A DNA stretch of 64,000 nt from Tragulus kanchil (lineage: Eukaryota > Chordata > Mammalia > Artiodactyla > Tragulidae). The notes beneath the pieces were generated by a model that was not told where the DNA came from, did not search any database, and was given only the letters and a program-made list of their open reading frames with translations. Both the position numbers and the translations under genes were made by a program. Location: the NCBI GenBank assembly GCA_022376925.1, contig JAIOJX010000026.1, positions 251,655,330 to 251,719,329 of the forward strand, written 5' to 3'. Within the stretch, counting starts at the first letter, position 1; the number at the start of each line of letters is the position of its first letter. Of this stretch, positions 10,807-22,437 are shown in pieces.

Positions 10807-11644
10807 TTTCAGTATTATGAATTTCCCAGATAAAATTGAAAACTCTTTTCATTGTTTTAAACGTAATTGCAGTACCACCAGTACACCTTAAAAATAAACA
10901 GTAATTCTTAAGAATTGCTACAAGTTTCTAGTCTATCTTCAAATTTCTACAGTCATCTCATAAACTGGAATCCTAACAAGATTTATCTTTTAGGTTTACT
11001 TGATTGAAACATGTCTTGCATAAATCAGATTATACTCAGGTTATGCTATGGTGCCAAACAACTCTAACATCACAATGGCTTAGGACAGCTTGGGTTTCTT
11101 TCCTGCTCACATGAATTTCCGTTGTTAGTCAGCTCTGCATCCTCTTCACTCTTGGCTAGAGGCAGAAGAAACAGTCCCTATTTGGGATACTCCCTCTTCC
11201 TGGCAGATGGAAATGAGGAAAGGTCAAAACACGATGACTTTTAAAACATCTGCTCAGAAGTAGCAGTCATTGCATCTGCTCACATTTTATTGGTCAGAGA
11301 AAATCACATGGCCGAAGCTGATGTCAGAGGGGAAAAGGGAAGAATAATTCTCCCACAGGAGAGGGCAGCACACACTGGGAGTAGTACAATTTATCACACA
11401 TTGTAAGTCCCTTTTAATTTATAGATTCCCCTTCTCATCTTTTGTTTTCAATTTACTAGCTGAAGATATGGGGTCACATAGACTGTAAAATGTCATATAT
11501 TCTGGATTTTGCTAATTGCATCCGTTTGCACACTTATTCAACATATTGCTTTGCCATCTCTACTTCTTCTACAGAGGTATTATCAGATGCAGGTTTGAAT
11601 TTGGGCCAAGGATACTTTCTAGGTGGCCATGTGTGTTCTGTTAA

Positions 11645-12170
11645 TTATGTCTTGTCTAACAAGTCATCCACAAATTTGGTGGCTTAAAATAATAATCATG
11701 TATTATCTTATGGTTTCTGTGGATCAGGGATCCACAGGTCACAGGGAAATGTCTGGTCTATACTTTACGACTTCTGGTGTCTAGCTGGGAAATTGAAAGC
11801 CTGGAGGACTAAACTCATCTGAGGTCTTGACTGAGGTGCAAGTTTGTTCAAGGTGGCTCATTTACCTGGTTAGCAAGTTGGCATTGGTAAATTAGTCTTT
11901 TCTCTGCTGAGGTGCTGGCCTGTCCACGGGACTGCTTGAGCATCTTCACAACATGGTGGCTGAGTTTCCCCAGAGTGACTGATCCAAAGGATTGCACTGA
12001 GGCTGCAATGTATTTTTCTGACCTAGCTTCCTGTTAATAGATACTTGATTTGTTTCTATTGCTCACCAAATCAGCCCTTATTCGTGGTAGAATGTCCACA
12101 CAAGGCATGAGGACCAAGAGAGAAGGTTCACTGGGGGCCATCTTGGAGTCTGGCTACCATACGTATCGAG
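11645..12170. repeat. Old interspersed repeat, family unassigned (longer copy)
   Basis: Continues beyond the duplication through CACAACATGGTGGCTGAG, TGACTGATCCAAAGGATTGC and GGGGGCCATCTTGGAGTCTG, in the same order as a common ancient mammalian repeat consensus. It ends near CTGGCTACCATA. Confidence 0.45.
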
Positions 12171-12417
12171 TAGTTTTATGTTAAAACAAGTAGGGACAAT
12201 CTATATTATGTTGTGTGAGACAATGGTTTCTAGCCTTTGTGATATCATGATCCAATAGGATTTCAGAGGGAAAAACAGGACCTAAGTTGAACTATTTAAT
12301 CTTTATTTTACATTGTAAATCCACCTAAAAAGTGTATCCTGTTAATGCTACCATTATCATTGTTTTCATTAAAAAAAAAAAAGCCTTTGTCTTTCAGAAG
12401 TATATTATCTCAAAATG

Positions 12418-12585
12418 AAGAATAATCATTCTATTCTTATTATTCATTTATTTATCTACTTTTTGCCACACCATGTGGCTTGTGAGACCTTAGTTCCCCA
12501 ACCAAGGATTGAACCTGGGCCCCCAACAGTGAATGTTCTGACTCCTAAGCACTAGACCACGAGGGAATTCCTAAGAATGATCATT
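12418..12585 (-). mobile_element. CHR-type tRNA-derived SINE with 13-bp target-site duplication
   Basis: The reverse complement shows a tRNA-like 5' head ending in GGAATTCCCTCGTGG. AAGAATAATCATT at 12418-12430 and AAGAATGATCATT at 12573-12585 form the target-site duplication with one mismatch. The body is 12431-12572. Confidence 0.8.
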
Positions 12586-12599
12586 TTAGGTATGGATCA

Positions 12600-13180
12600 T
12601 GGAGAATGCTCCTAAAATGCTGGTAGAAATGTACATTGGGAATCCACTTGGAAAACATTCTATAGTCAAGTTGAGAATCCACATACTTTATCACCCAGCA
12701 ATTCCACTTCTAGATACATGCCTGAAAGAAATGTTAGATGCCAAGAATCACATACAAGCATGTTTATAGCAGCACATTAGTAACAGTCCTGAATGGGAAA
12801 TAAATCTAATGCCCATCAACAGTAACAAAGACAAATTGATGTATATTGATACCATATGATTCCATTTTATAAATTTCTCAAACAAGCAGTACTGAAGTAT
12901 AGTGCTTTGGGATGTATGCTCAATTGAAAAGCAGTTTAAAAAAACAAAAGGTCCAAGAGTATGATTACTATAAAGATCAAGTCATGATTACCTTGTGGGG
13001 AGGAGGGTTTTCTGATTTTGAAGAGACATAGGTGGAGGCTGCTGGGTTGCTGGCAATATTTTATTTATTGACCTGAGTAATAGTTATACAGATATTGCCT
13101 TGCTAACTCATTAAGTGGCATTTAATGTTTTTCTTCTATTGGTATGCTCTATTTTACCATAAGAAGGAGATTTTAAGAAG
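12600..13180 (+). mobile_element. Old L1 (L1M-like) 3' region
   Basis: Contains the L1 3' landmarks CACCCAGCAATTCCACTTCTA, TGCCCATCAACAGTAA and the GGGTTGCTGGCAATATTTTA segment, heavily diverged. The last part is repeated at 14213-14430. Confidence 0.7.
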
Positions 13181-13392
13181 GAAAAATAAATGGGCTTTTT
13201 AATTAAAAATTTTAGCTTTAGGAGGAAATTTTTTTGGAAAACAACCATCTGTTCTTTCTCAGCTTCATCATCCTTTTCCCACCCCTTTTTCCGTATGGGG
13301 TGTCACCGGGATCTCTGCTGACTCTAGTACTGGCAGCTTCCCGGGAGACACTCTCATGTGTCCCTGACTCAGTGGAACAGGAATGGATGTGG

Positions 13393-13417
13393 TTACACAC
13401 ACACACACACACACACG
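13393..13417. repeat. (CA)n microsatellite, copy 1
   Basis: About 12 CA units. The duplicate at 14643-14664 is a few bases shorter and the base context differs (GGTTACAC against GGTCACAC). Confidence 0.9.
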
Positions 13418-14199
13418 AAGCTTCCCTCCCTGTGCTTCAGGAAAAGGAAACATCTTTTCTCCTCTTCCCAGGTTGGTGAGAAGAAGGAGTAGCCTCTCCT
13501 CAAGAACTCTGAAGTTCTGGTCACACGTCTTCCACTCCTTGCTCCCCAGCCTTGTAGGCAGGTGTGACTCTCTGGCTTGTCTGACGGGCCCTGCCAGCAC
13601 TCCCAGTGCCCGGCAGTGCCCTGGGCTAAGGCTGAGTGGTGCTTCATGCTGTGGTTCCCAGCAGTGGGCCTGCCAAGACCATTTTAGTTCTGGGCACTTT
13701 GCAGCATCCTGTTCCACCCCTGTCGATGGAGCATCTAGTATGTGCCAGGGATTTTGCTGATTGTTTTCCCTCATGCAATGTTTTATAATTTACAATATTT
13801 TATTTCATCCTGATAACAATCCAATGTGATAGATGGAAGATATCTAATTCTTTCCACTTGCAAGTTGGTCATTGCATCTCTTATGTCATTACTGTCTTAG
13901 GTAAAATCACTATAAAGGGCTAGTCGTACCTCTGAATACTCGCTATACCCACAGCCTCATGGTAGAAAAGTAGGCCCGATGCTTCCTCAGACCACCCTGC
14001 TTAATGTTCTCTCCCCATCCCTCATCCACAACCAGTTTTGCCAGAAGTGGTTGCTTGATTCAAGGGCAGCCAAACTATTGGACTGAGATATATGGGATGA
14101 CCTGGAGAAACAGATCTGCACAAGAGGGAATAATGGTGATTAGGCAGATAATTAGATGTTCTCAGAAATATTTTATGAGAAACACAAATTAGATATTGT
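13418..14199. other. Unassigned sequence (copy at 14665-15442)
   Basis: No recognised repeat or gene. It is moderately GC-rich to 13760, then AT-rich. The open frames overlap on both strands and have no recognisable domain. Confidence 0.45.
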
Positions 14200-14642
14200 A
14201 GGAGGGTTTTCTGATTACTATAAAGATAAAGTCATGATTACCTTGTGGAGGAGGGTTTTCTGATTTTGAAGAGACATAGGTGGAGGCTGCTGGGTTGCTG
14301 GCAATATTTTATTTATTGACCTGAGTAATAGTTATACAGATATTGCCTTGCTAACTCATTAAGTGGCATTTAATGTTTTTCTTCTATTGGTATGCTCTAT
14401 TTTACCATAAGAAGGAGATTTTAAGAAGGAAAAATAAATGGGCTTTTTAATTAAAAATTTTAGCTTTAGGAGGAAATTTTTTTGGAAAACAACCATCTGT
14501 TCTTTCTCAGCTTCATCATCCTTTTCCCACCCCTTTTTCCGTATGGGGTGTCACGGGATCTCTGCTGACTCTAGTACTGGCAGTTTCCCCGGGGAGACAC
14601 TCTCATGTGTCCCTGACTCAGTGGAACAGGAATGGATGTGGT

Positions 14643-14664
14643 CACACACACACACACACACACA
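14643..14664. repeat. (CA)n microsatellite, copy 2
   Basis: Shorter version of 13393-13417 in the set 5 duplicate. Confidence 0.9.
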
Positions 14665-15569
14665 AGCTTCCCTCCCTGTGCTTCAGGAAAAGGAAACATC
14701 TTTTCTCCTCTTCCCAGGTTGGTGAGAAGAAGGAGTAGCCTCTCCTCAAGAACTCTGAAGTTCTGGTCACACGTCTTCCACTCCTTGCTCCCCAGCCTTG
14801 TAGGCAGGTGTGACTCTCTGGCTTGTCTGGCGGGCCCTGCCAGCACTCCCAGTGCCCGGCAGTGCCCTGGGCTAAGGCTGAGTGGTGCTTCATGCTGTGG
14901 TTCCCAGCAGTGGGCCTGCCAAGACCATTTTAGTTCTGGGCACTTTGCAGCATCCTGTTCCACCCCTGTCGATGGAGCATCTAGTATGTGCCAGGGATTT
15001 TGCTGATTGTTTTCCCTCATGCAATGTTTTATAATTTACAATATTTTATTTCATCCTGATAACAATCCAATGTGATAGATGGAAGATATCTAATTCTTTC
15101 CACTTGCAAGTTGGTCATTGCATCTCTTATGTCATTACTGTCTTAGGTAAAATCACTATAAAGGGCTAGTCGTACCTCTGAATACTCGCTATACCCACAG
15201 CCTCATGGTAGAAAAGTAGGCCCGATGCTTCCTCAGACCACCCTGCTTAATGTTCTCTCCCCATCCCTCATCCACAACCAGTTTTGCCAGAAGTGGTTGC
15301 TTGATTCAAGGGCAGCCAAACTATTGGACTGAGATATATGGGATGACCTGGAGAAACAGATCTGCACAAGAGGGAATAATGGTGATTAGGCAGATAATTA
15401 GATGTTCTCAGAAATATTTTATGAGAAACACAAATTAGATATTAGAAAAGTTAAAAGGCACCAGAGATGAGAAAGTTTTACACAGATACCATAGGTGGTA
15501 GGAATCAATAAACACAGTATGAGTAAGAGTAATATAACGGTGCATGGAAAAGATACTTTTGAAGGGCAA

Positions 15570-16055
15570 GTTGATAGTATCTATCAAAATAGTAAAATCA
15601 GAAGTGTTTTGATACAGCAATTCCATTTATAAGAATGTATATTACAGAAAAACTTAAATAAGCAGTCAAGGTTTTATGTACCAGGATATGTACTGTAACC
15701 TTATTCATAGTAGCAAAAACCTGTAGACAACCCAAATGTACATCTTTGGAAAAATGATAAAATAAATTATGTTTTTAATATCAATGAAATGCTATGCAGC
15801 TATTAAAAAGAATGAACTATGTGTTAAAAAGAGAAATGATATCTTTAACATATTATTTAATGAATAAAACTTTGCAAAGCAGTATTCATAGCATTTTCAT
15901 TGTTTTGTAAACAACCATAAATATATGTACAACATGTATATGGAATAGTTGTATATTCACGTGTACCTCATATATATATTTGTATTTGCATAGAAAAAGA
16001 TCCAGAAAATTTTCAACTAATATATTAACAGTGATTACCCTTTAAAGAACAGGGC
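15570..16055 (+). mobile_element. Old L1 (L1M-like) 3' fragment, copy 1
   Basis: L1 3' landmarks: TACAGCAATTCCATTTATAA, AACCCAAATGTACATC, ATGAAATGCTATGCAGCTAT, then a long AT-rich tail region. Confidence 0.7.
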
Positions 16056-16072
16056 CCCTATGGTGGTTTTAA

Positions 16073-16287
16073 GGGCTTCCTCCATGGCTCAGCAGTAAAG
16101 AATCGCCTGCAATTCAGGAGACGCGGGAGATGTGGGTTTGATCCCTGGGTTGGGAAGATCCCCTGGAGGAAGGCATGGCAATCCACTCCCATATTCTTGT
16201 CTGGAGAATCCATGGACAGAGGAGTCTCACGGGCTACAATCCATAAGGTTGCAAAGCACAGCACACACACACACACACACGCACGCA
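16073..16287 (+). mobile_element. Bov-tA-type SINE with (CA)n tail, copy 1
   Basis: tRNA-like head GGGCTTCCTCCATGGCTCAG, then the Bov-A body with CCCCTGGAGGAAGGCATGGC, ending in GCACAG(CA)n(CG)n at 16260-16287. A near-perfect 14-bp repeat, TATGGTGGTTTTAA (16059-16072) and CATGGTGGTTCTAA (16606-16619), brackets this SINE together with the following one. Confidence 0.85.
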
Positions 16288-16297
16288 CGAAGGTAGG

Positions 16298-16602
16298 TTA
16301 TTTTATTTTATTTGTTTATTTATGGCTGTGCTGGGTCTTTGTTGCTACTCAGGCTTTTCCCTACTTTCTAGCTGCAGCGTGCAGGCTTCTCATTGCAGTA
16401 GCCTCTCTTATTGCAGGGCATAGGCTCTGGGGCAAGTAGGCTTCGTTAGTTGCCGCTCCCAGGCCCTAGAGGACTGGCTCAATAGTCGTGGCTCATGGGC
16501 TTAACTGCTCCTCAGCCTGTGGGATCTGCCAAGACCAGGGATCAACCCCATGCCTCCTGGATTGGCAGGCTGGTTCTTCACCACTGAGCCACCAGGGAAG
16601 CC
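16298..16602 (-). mobile_element. CHR-type SINE, copy 1
   Basis: The + strand reads TTTATGGCTGTGCTGGGTCT through ACTGAGCCACCAGGGAAGCC, the reverse complement of a CHR-type tRNA-derived SINE. Its head faces away from the neighbouring + strand SINE. Confidence 0.8.
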
Positions 16603-16619
16603 TCACATGGTGGTTCTAA

Positions 16620-17219
16620 AGTATGTCTATCAGTACTTCAGTACTATTCTTGCAGAAGGTGAGGCGCAATTTCCCTCCCCTTGACTGTGGCATGTTTAGT
16701 GTGCATCTGTGTGTGACTTTTGAGATTAGGTCACATAAGGCATTCAGTCTCTTCCTTGCTCTGTCTTTTGGATCATGCACCTTGGGCATAGCTAGCTTTC
16801 AACTTGTGAAAACACCCAGCATCCATGTGGCGAGGTCTGTGAGGTAAAGAACTGAGACCTCCTGCCAACAACCAGCACTAACTTGCCAGGCATGTGGGTG
16901 GATCCTAGCTTGTTAGATCTTTCAGCCCCAGTCAAGCCTTCAGATGACTGCAATCCCTGTGGGCACCATGACTGCAAGTTGTGGAAGACTTTGAGCCAAG
17001 ACCCACCCAGCTAAGCTACTTTAGATTACTGACCCACAGAAGCTGTGTGAGATGATACTTCTTGTTTGGCGTCATGATATTTTAGGGAAATTTTTTTAAG
17101 CGACAACAGACAACTAAAATGAGTATGAAGAGAAGGGTAGGAAAGAACAATTTACTCTAAAAACTTTTATAAAATTTATACTCATCTTCATTCTTTACAT
17201 TTTTACAATTATCATTTAT
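16620..17219. other. Unassigned sequence (copy at 18818-19419)
   Basis: No family or gene recognised. A segment around 16900-17060 with ATGTGGGTGGATCC and GACCCACAGAAGCTGTGTGAG has the look of an old repeat, but I cannot name it. Confidence 0.4.
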
Positions 17220-17319
17220 GATTTTTATTTTTTTCACATTTTTAAAATTTTGCTTTTTTTGCTTTTACAGAGTTTTGTTGTTTACAGATGTGTATAATCC
17301 CAGAGATTTTTATTTTTTT
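17220..17319 (-). mobile_element. 5'-truncated L1 3' end with 15-bp target-site duplication, copy 1
   Basis: A perfect repeat, GATTTTTATTTTTTT, occurs at 17220-17234 and 17305-17319. It brackets about 70 bases that match the L1 3' end at 34.3 kb (CTTTTACAGAGTTTTGTTGT, then TGTATAATCCC). Poly(T) leads, so the insertion is on the minus strand. Confidence 0.8.
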
Positions 17320-17750
17320 GTATGTGAAATTTGAACAAAATCTGTACTTTAGTTAATAATACTGTGTCACTTGTTAATTTCCTTTTTTACTTTTTTTTTT
17401 TTTTTTCACAGCATAGTATTGCTTTCTATTCTCAGAATTGGTGTACAAGTTTCAAGCTTCTTTCAAAACTTTTTTTTTTAAATCACTAATATAATAAATG
17501 TTCTAGACTTTTATCAGTAATACTAGACATTCATGATTTTTAAATTAAAACATTTTATGTTGAAAAAGACAACCTTTAAGGAAAAGTAATAGCTCATCAT
17601 TTGGAAGGTCTAGCTCATCATTAGACTAGAAAGAATAATACATATTTCAAAAAATATGTGAAAAACTCAATGACTATTAGCGGTGACTATATACAGATAA
17701 ACAAGCCAAAACCAGAATTTTTGCTCCCAGTGATATAAAACATAAGACAC
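17320..17750. other. AT-rich unassigned sequence (copy at 19520-19950)
   Basis: T-rich runs near 17390-17406 and 17468-17480. No gene or repeat family seen. Confidence 0.5.
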
Positions 17751-17763
17751 TTTTGAAGGGCAA

Positions 17764-18250
17764 GTTGATAGTATCTATCAAAATAGTAAAATCAGAAGTG
17801 TTTTGATACAGCAATTCCATTTATAAGAATGTATATTACAGAAAAACTTAAATAAGCAGTCAAGGTTTTATGTACCAGGATATGTACTGTAACCTTATTC
17901 ATAGTAGCAAAAACCTGTAGACAACCCAAATGTACATCTTTGGAAAAATGATAAAATAAATTATGTTTTTAATATCAATGAAATGCTATGCAGCTATTAA
18001 AAAGAATGAACTATGTGTTAAAAAGAGAAATGATATCTTTAACATATTATTTAATGAATAAAACTTTGCAAAGCAGTATTCATAGCATTTTCATTGTTTT
18101 GTAAACAACCATAAATATATGTACAACATGTATATGGAATAGTTGTATATTCACGTGTACCTCATATATATATTTGTATTTGCATAGAAAAAGATCCAGA
18201 AAATTTTCAACTAATATATTAACAGTGATTACCCTTTAAAGAACAGGGCC
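17764..18250 (+). mobile_element. Old L1 (L1M-like) 3' fragment, copy 2
   Basis: Duplicate of 15570-16055 in set 6. Confidence 0.7.
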
Positions 18251-18266
18251 CCTATGGTGGTTTTAA

Positions 18267-18483
18267 GGGCTTCCTCCATGGCTCAGCAGTAAAGAATCGC
18301 CTGCAATTCAGGAGACGCGGGAGATGTGGGTTTGATCCCTGGGTTGGGAAGATCCCCTGGAGGAAGGCATGGCAATCCACTCCCATATTCTTGTCTGGAG
18401 AATCCATGGACAGAGGAGTCTCACGGGCTACAATCCATAAGGTTGCAAAGCACAGCACACACACACACACACACGCACGCACG
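18267..18483 (+). mobile_element. Bov-tA-type SINE with (CA)n tail, copy 2
   Basis: Duplicate of 16073-16287. The CA/GCAC tail is longer by several bases, so the antisense and sense frames differ between copies. Confidence 0.85.
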
Positions 18484-18495
18484 CACGAAGGTAGG

Positions 18496-18800
18496 TTATT
18501 TTATTTTATTTGTTTATTTATGGCTGTGCTGGGTCTTTGTTGCTACTCAGGCTTTTCCCTACTTTCTAGCTGCAGCGTGCAGGCTTCTCATTGCAGTAGC
18601 CTCTCTTATTGCAGGGCATAGGCTCTGGGGCAAGTAGGCTTCGTTAGTTGCAGCTCCCAGGCCCTAGAGGACTGGCTCAATAGTCGTGGCTCATGGGCTT
18701 AACTGCTCCTCAGCCTGTGGGATCTGCCAAGACCAGGGATCAACCCCATGCCTCCTGGATTGGCAGGCTGGTTCTTCACCACTGAGCCACCAGGGAAGCC
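18496..18800 (-). mobile_element. CHR-type SINE, copy 2
   Basis: Duplicate of 16298-16602, with one clear difference (TTGCAGCTCCC against TTGCCGCTCCC). Confidence 0.8.
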
Positions 18801-19419
18801 TCACATGGTGGTTCTAAAGTATGTCTATCAGTACTTCAGTACTATTCTTGCAGAAGGTGAGGCGCAATTTCCCTCCCCTTGACTGTGGCATGTTTAGTGT
18901 GCATCTGTGTGTGACTTTTGAGATTAGGTCACATAAGGCATTCAGTCTCTTCCTTGCTCTGTCTTTTGGATCATGCACCTTGGGCATAGCTAGCTTTCAA
19001 CTTGTGAAAACACCCAGCATCCATGTGGCGAGGTCTGTGAGGTAAAGAACTGAGACCTCCTGCCAACAACCAGCACTAACTTGCCAGGCATGTGGGTGGA
19101 TCCTAGCTTGTTAGATCTTTCAGCCCCAGTCAAGCCTTCAGATGACTGCAATCCCTGTGGGCACCATGACTGCAAGTTGTGGAAGACTTTGAGCCAAGAC
19201 CCACCCAGCTAAGCTACTTTAGATTACTGACCCACAGAAGCTGTGTGAGATGATACTTCTTGTTTGGCGTCATGATATTTTGGGGAAAATTTTTTTAAAG
19301 CGACAACAGACAACTAAAATGAGTATGAAGAGAAGGGTAGGAAAGAACAATTTACTCTAAAAACTTTTATAAAATTTATACTCATCTTCATTCTTTACAT
19401 TTTTACAATTATCATTTAT

Positions 19420-19519
19420 GATTTTTATTTTTTTCACATTTTTAAAATTTTGCTTTTTTTGCTTTTACAGAGTTTTGTTGTTTACAGATGTGTATAATCC
19501 CAGAGATTTTTATTTTTTT
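19420..19519 (-). mobile_element. 5'-truncated L1 3' end, copy 2
   Basis: Duplicate of 17220-17319 in set 6, with the same target-site duplication at 19420-19434 and 19505-19519. Confidence 0.8.
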
Positions 19520-20218
19520 GTATGTGAAATTTGAACAAAATCTGTACTTTAGTTAATAATACTGTGTCACTTGTTAATTTCCTTTTTTACTTTTTTTTTT
19601 TTTTTTCACAGCATAGTATTGCTTTCTATTCTCAGAATTGGTGTACAAGTTTCAAGCTTCTTTCAAAACTTTTTTTTTTAAATCACTAATATAATAAATG
19701 TTCTAGACTTTTATCAGTAATACTAGACATTCATGATTTTTAAATTAAAACATTTTATGTTGAAAAAGACAACCTTTAAGGAAAAGTAATAGCTCATCAT
19801 TTGGAAGGTCTAGCTCATCATTAGACTAGAAAGAATAATACATATTTCAAAAAATATGTGAAAAACTCAATGACTATTAGCGGTGACTATATACAGATAA
19901 ACAAGCCAAAACCAGAATTTTTGCTCCCAGTGATATAAAACATAAGACACTGCAAGTCATCGATCATTATGTTTTTCTAACTAAATATTATCGTCATCCC
20001 TGACTTTCAAAGGAGAAAACCACAGAAAGGCATTTCTCTGTTGAGCAAATATTTATGTTTGCGTTAACAAAAGACAAAGAACCCCTTTCTGATTTTTTTT
20101 TCTCTTAAAGAACCAGTACTTAAATTTGCAGTTTTGATTAGTGGTAATGTCACTAGTTAAGACATCAGTTAAAGGAATTGAGTATTTAACATATGTTTCC
20201 TTCCCATCAACTCCACAG

Positions 20219-22437
20219 CATTCCACTGGGTTGTACCCAGTAGAGTTTCAGTTTTTGACTTTTACTCACATTCTTTCTTCTCTTCTACCCAATTATTTTA
20301 TCCCTGCAGTCCTTGGGCAAAGCCAGAAAATCAGTCTAGCCAGGTTGCAGAGTAAGGACTTCCTAAAAACATACCATTGATTTAACAACTTCCCCTGCTC
20401 ATAGTTACATTTAATTCCTTTTGAACTAATGGTACCAGGGGACTGAGGTCTGCATCCTGGAGCAAATATTCTCGTCATTTCTTCCTTTCCATATAAAAAC
20501 ATTCCTTAGCCCTTACAAAAGTTAAATGCCCCAGAGTTTTTTATGGAAATGTTGTATATGCTACTATATGGATTTTATCCATGTTCCAGATTTTTTAAAA
20601 AGTAAATATTAATCTTGCCTGTTATATAAATGAAACATCTGCAATTTTCCATATGTCATGATACCATCAAGGGAGGAAAGAGTGTAAGAGAAGAAGGGGA
20701 AAAGTCATTAAAAAGAATGTTAGTCTAAGACAAAGGAATCTAGCTAGACCTGGACCGTCTGCCTCTGAAAAGTTAAAGTAATTGTTCAACTTGAATTACA
20801 TCATCAACCCAAGTTGGGGTGTTCAGGGCCATTCCAGTTATGGCCATTTCGGCTAACCACCCACGTAGTATAAAAGCCGCTCTCAACCTGTTCTTATTCA
20901 TTTTTAGTATCCAGGCTTAATTAGTGTTCAGACAAGAACTCCACACCTACTTGACTCATCTAAAATATGTTAGTAAAATAATTGTTCCAACACCTTCCCC
21001 CAGTCCCTTTTGTGAATACAACCAAAGCAGCCATTGTAACATTCCCCAGAGAGAGCCCAGATCCATACTGTTTTGATGATGGAAGGCAGGTCTTTCAGGT
21101 ACAGTTTTATGATCGCATTTGGATTGCAGTGGGCAAATAAGAGTGAGATAAAGTCCAAATAAACAGGCTCTCAGATTCCTATGTTTATGTGGATTTCTTT
21201 GGTCCTTTGATGTCTTTTTTTGTTTCTCTGTTGGAATGTTTCAAATATGCACTTAAGTCACCCATGGAACAGGCTGCTAATGTAAATGGACGTGTGTTTA
21301 AAATGGGTTGTCATCTTAACCCTCCCAGTTCCACTCGAGGTTGTACCCAGTAGAGTTTCAGTTTTGACTTTTACTCACATTCTTTCTTCTCTTCTACCCA
21401 ATTATTTTATCCCTGCAGTCCTTGGGCAAAGCCAGAAAATCAGTCTAGCCAGGTTGCAGAGTAAGGACTTCCTAAAAACATACCATTGATTTAACAACTT
21501 CCCCTGCTCATAGTTACATTTAATTCCTTTTGAACTAATGGTACCAGGGGACTGAGGTCTGCATCCTGGAGCAAATATTCTCGTCATTTCTTCCTTTCCA
21601 TATAAAAACATTCCTTAGCCCTTACAAAAGTTAAATGCCCCAGAGTTTTTTATGGAAATGTTGTATATGCTACTATATGGATTTTATCCATGTTCCAGAT
21701 TTTTTAAAAAGTAAATATTAATCTTGCCTGTTATATAAATGAAACATCTGCAATTTTCCATATGTCATGATACCATCAAGGGAGGAAAGAGTGTAAGAGA
21801 AGAAGGGGAAAAGTCATTAAAAAGAATGTTAGTCTAAGACAAAGGAATCTAGCTAGACCTGGACCGTCTGCCTCTGAAAAGTTAAAGTAATTGTTCAACT
21901 TGAATTACATCATCAACCCAAGTTGGGGTGTTCAGGGCCATTCCAGTTATGGCCATTTCGGCTAACCACCCACGTAGTATAAAAGCCGCTCTCAACCTGT
22001 TCTTATTCATTTTTAGTATCCAGGCTTAATTAGTGTTCAGACAAGAACTCCACACCTACTTGACTCATCTAAAATATGTTAGTAAAATAATTGTTCCAAC
22101 ACCTTCCCCCAGTCCCTTTTGTGAATACAACCAAAGCAGCCATTGTAACATTCCCCAGAGAGAGCCCAGATCCATACTGTTTTGATGATGGAAGGCAGGT
22201 CTTTCAGGTACAGTTTTATGATCGCATTTGGATTGCAGTGGGCAAATAAGAGTGAGATAAAGTCCAAATAAACAGGCTCTCAGATTCCTATGTTTATGTG
22301 GATTTCTTTGGTCCTTTGATGTCTTTTTTTGTTTCTCTGTTGGAATGTTTCAAATATGCACTTAAGTCACCCATGGAACAGGCTGCTAATGTAAATGGAC
22401 GTGTGTTTAAAATGGGTTGTCATCTTAACCCTCCCAG
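20219..22437. repeat. 1.11-kb direct duplication (set 7) of unassigned sequence
   Basis: Copies lie at about 20219-21328 and 21329-22437, offset 1110. The junction (TTCCACTCGAGGTTGTACC) matches TTCCACTGGGTTGTACC at 20220 imperfectly. I recognise no repeat family or coding frame within the unit. Confidence 0.9.

Larger units (their letters stand above)
9762..11875. repeat. 1.07-kb direct duplication (set 4)
   Basis: Copies lie at 9762-10806 and 10833-11875, offset about 1070, essentially identical. About 26 bases at 10807-10832 match neither flank and act as junction filler. Confidence 0.9.
12963..15442. repeat. 1.25-kb direct duplication (set 5)
   Basis: Copies lie at 12963-14199 and 14213-15442, offset about 1248. 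A 16-bp piece, GGAGGGTTTTCTGATT, is copied at the junction (14201-14216). Long frames here (168 and 149 codons on the minus strand, about 125 on plus) share no family and shift between copies. Confidence 0.9.
15555..19950. repeat. 2.2-kb direct duplication (set 6)
   Basis: Copies lie at 15555-17750 and 17751-19950, with offset rising from about 2194 to 2200 through short indels. The join is at the shared CATAAGACAC / ACTTTTGAAGGG boundary. The copies are nearly identical over old L1, two SINEs, a CA repeat and a tiny L1 insertion. Confidence 0.9.

Noticed and set aside
13268..13774. 168-codon minus-strand frame, partly repeated at 14571-15020
   Set aside because: It runs through a CA microsatellite (VCVCVCV) and its C-terminus changes between duplicates through frameshifts. 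No domain seen.
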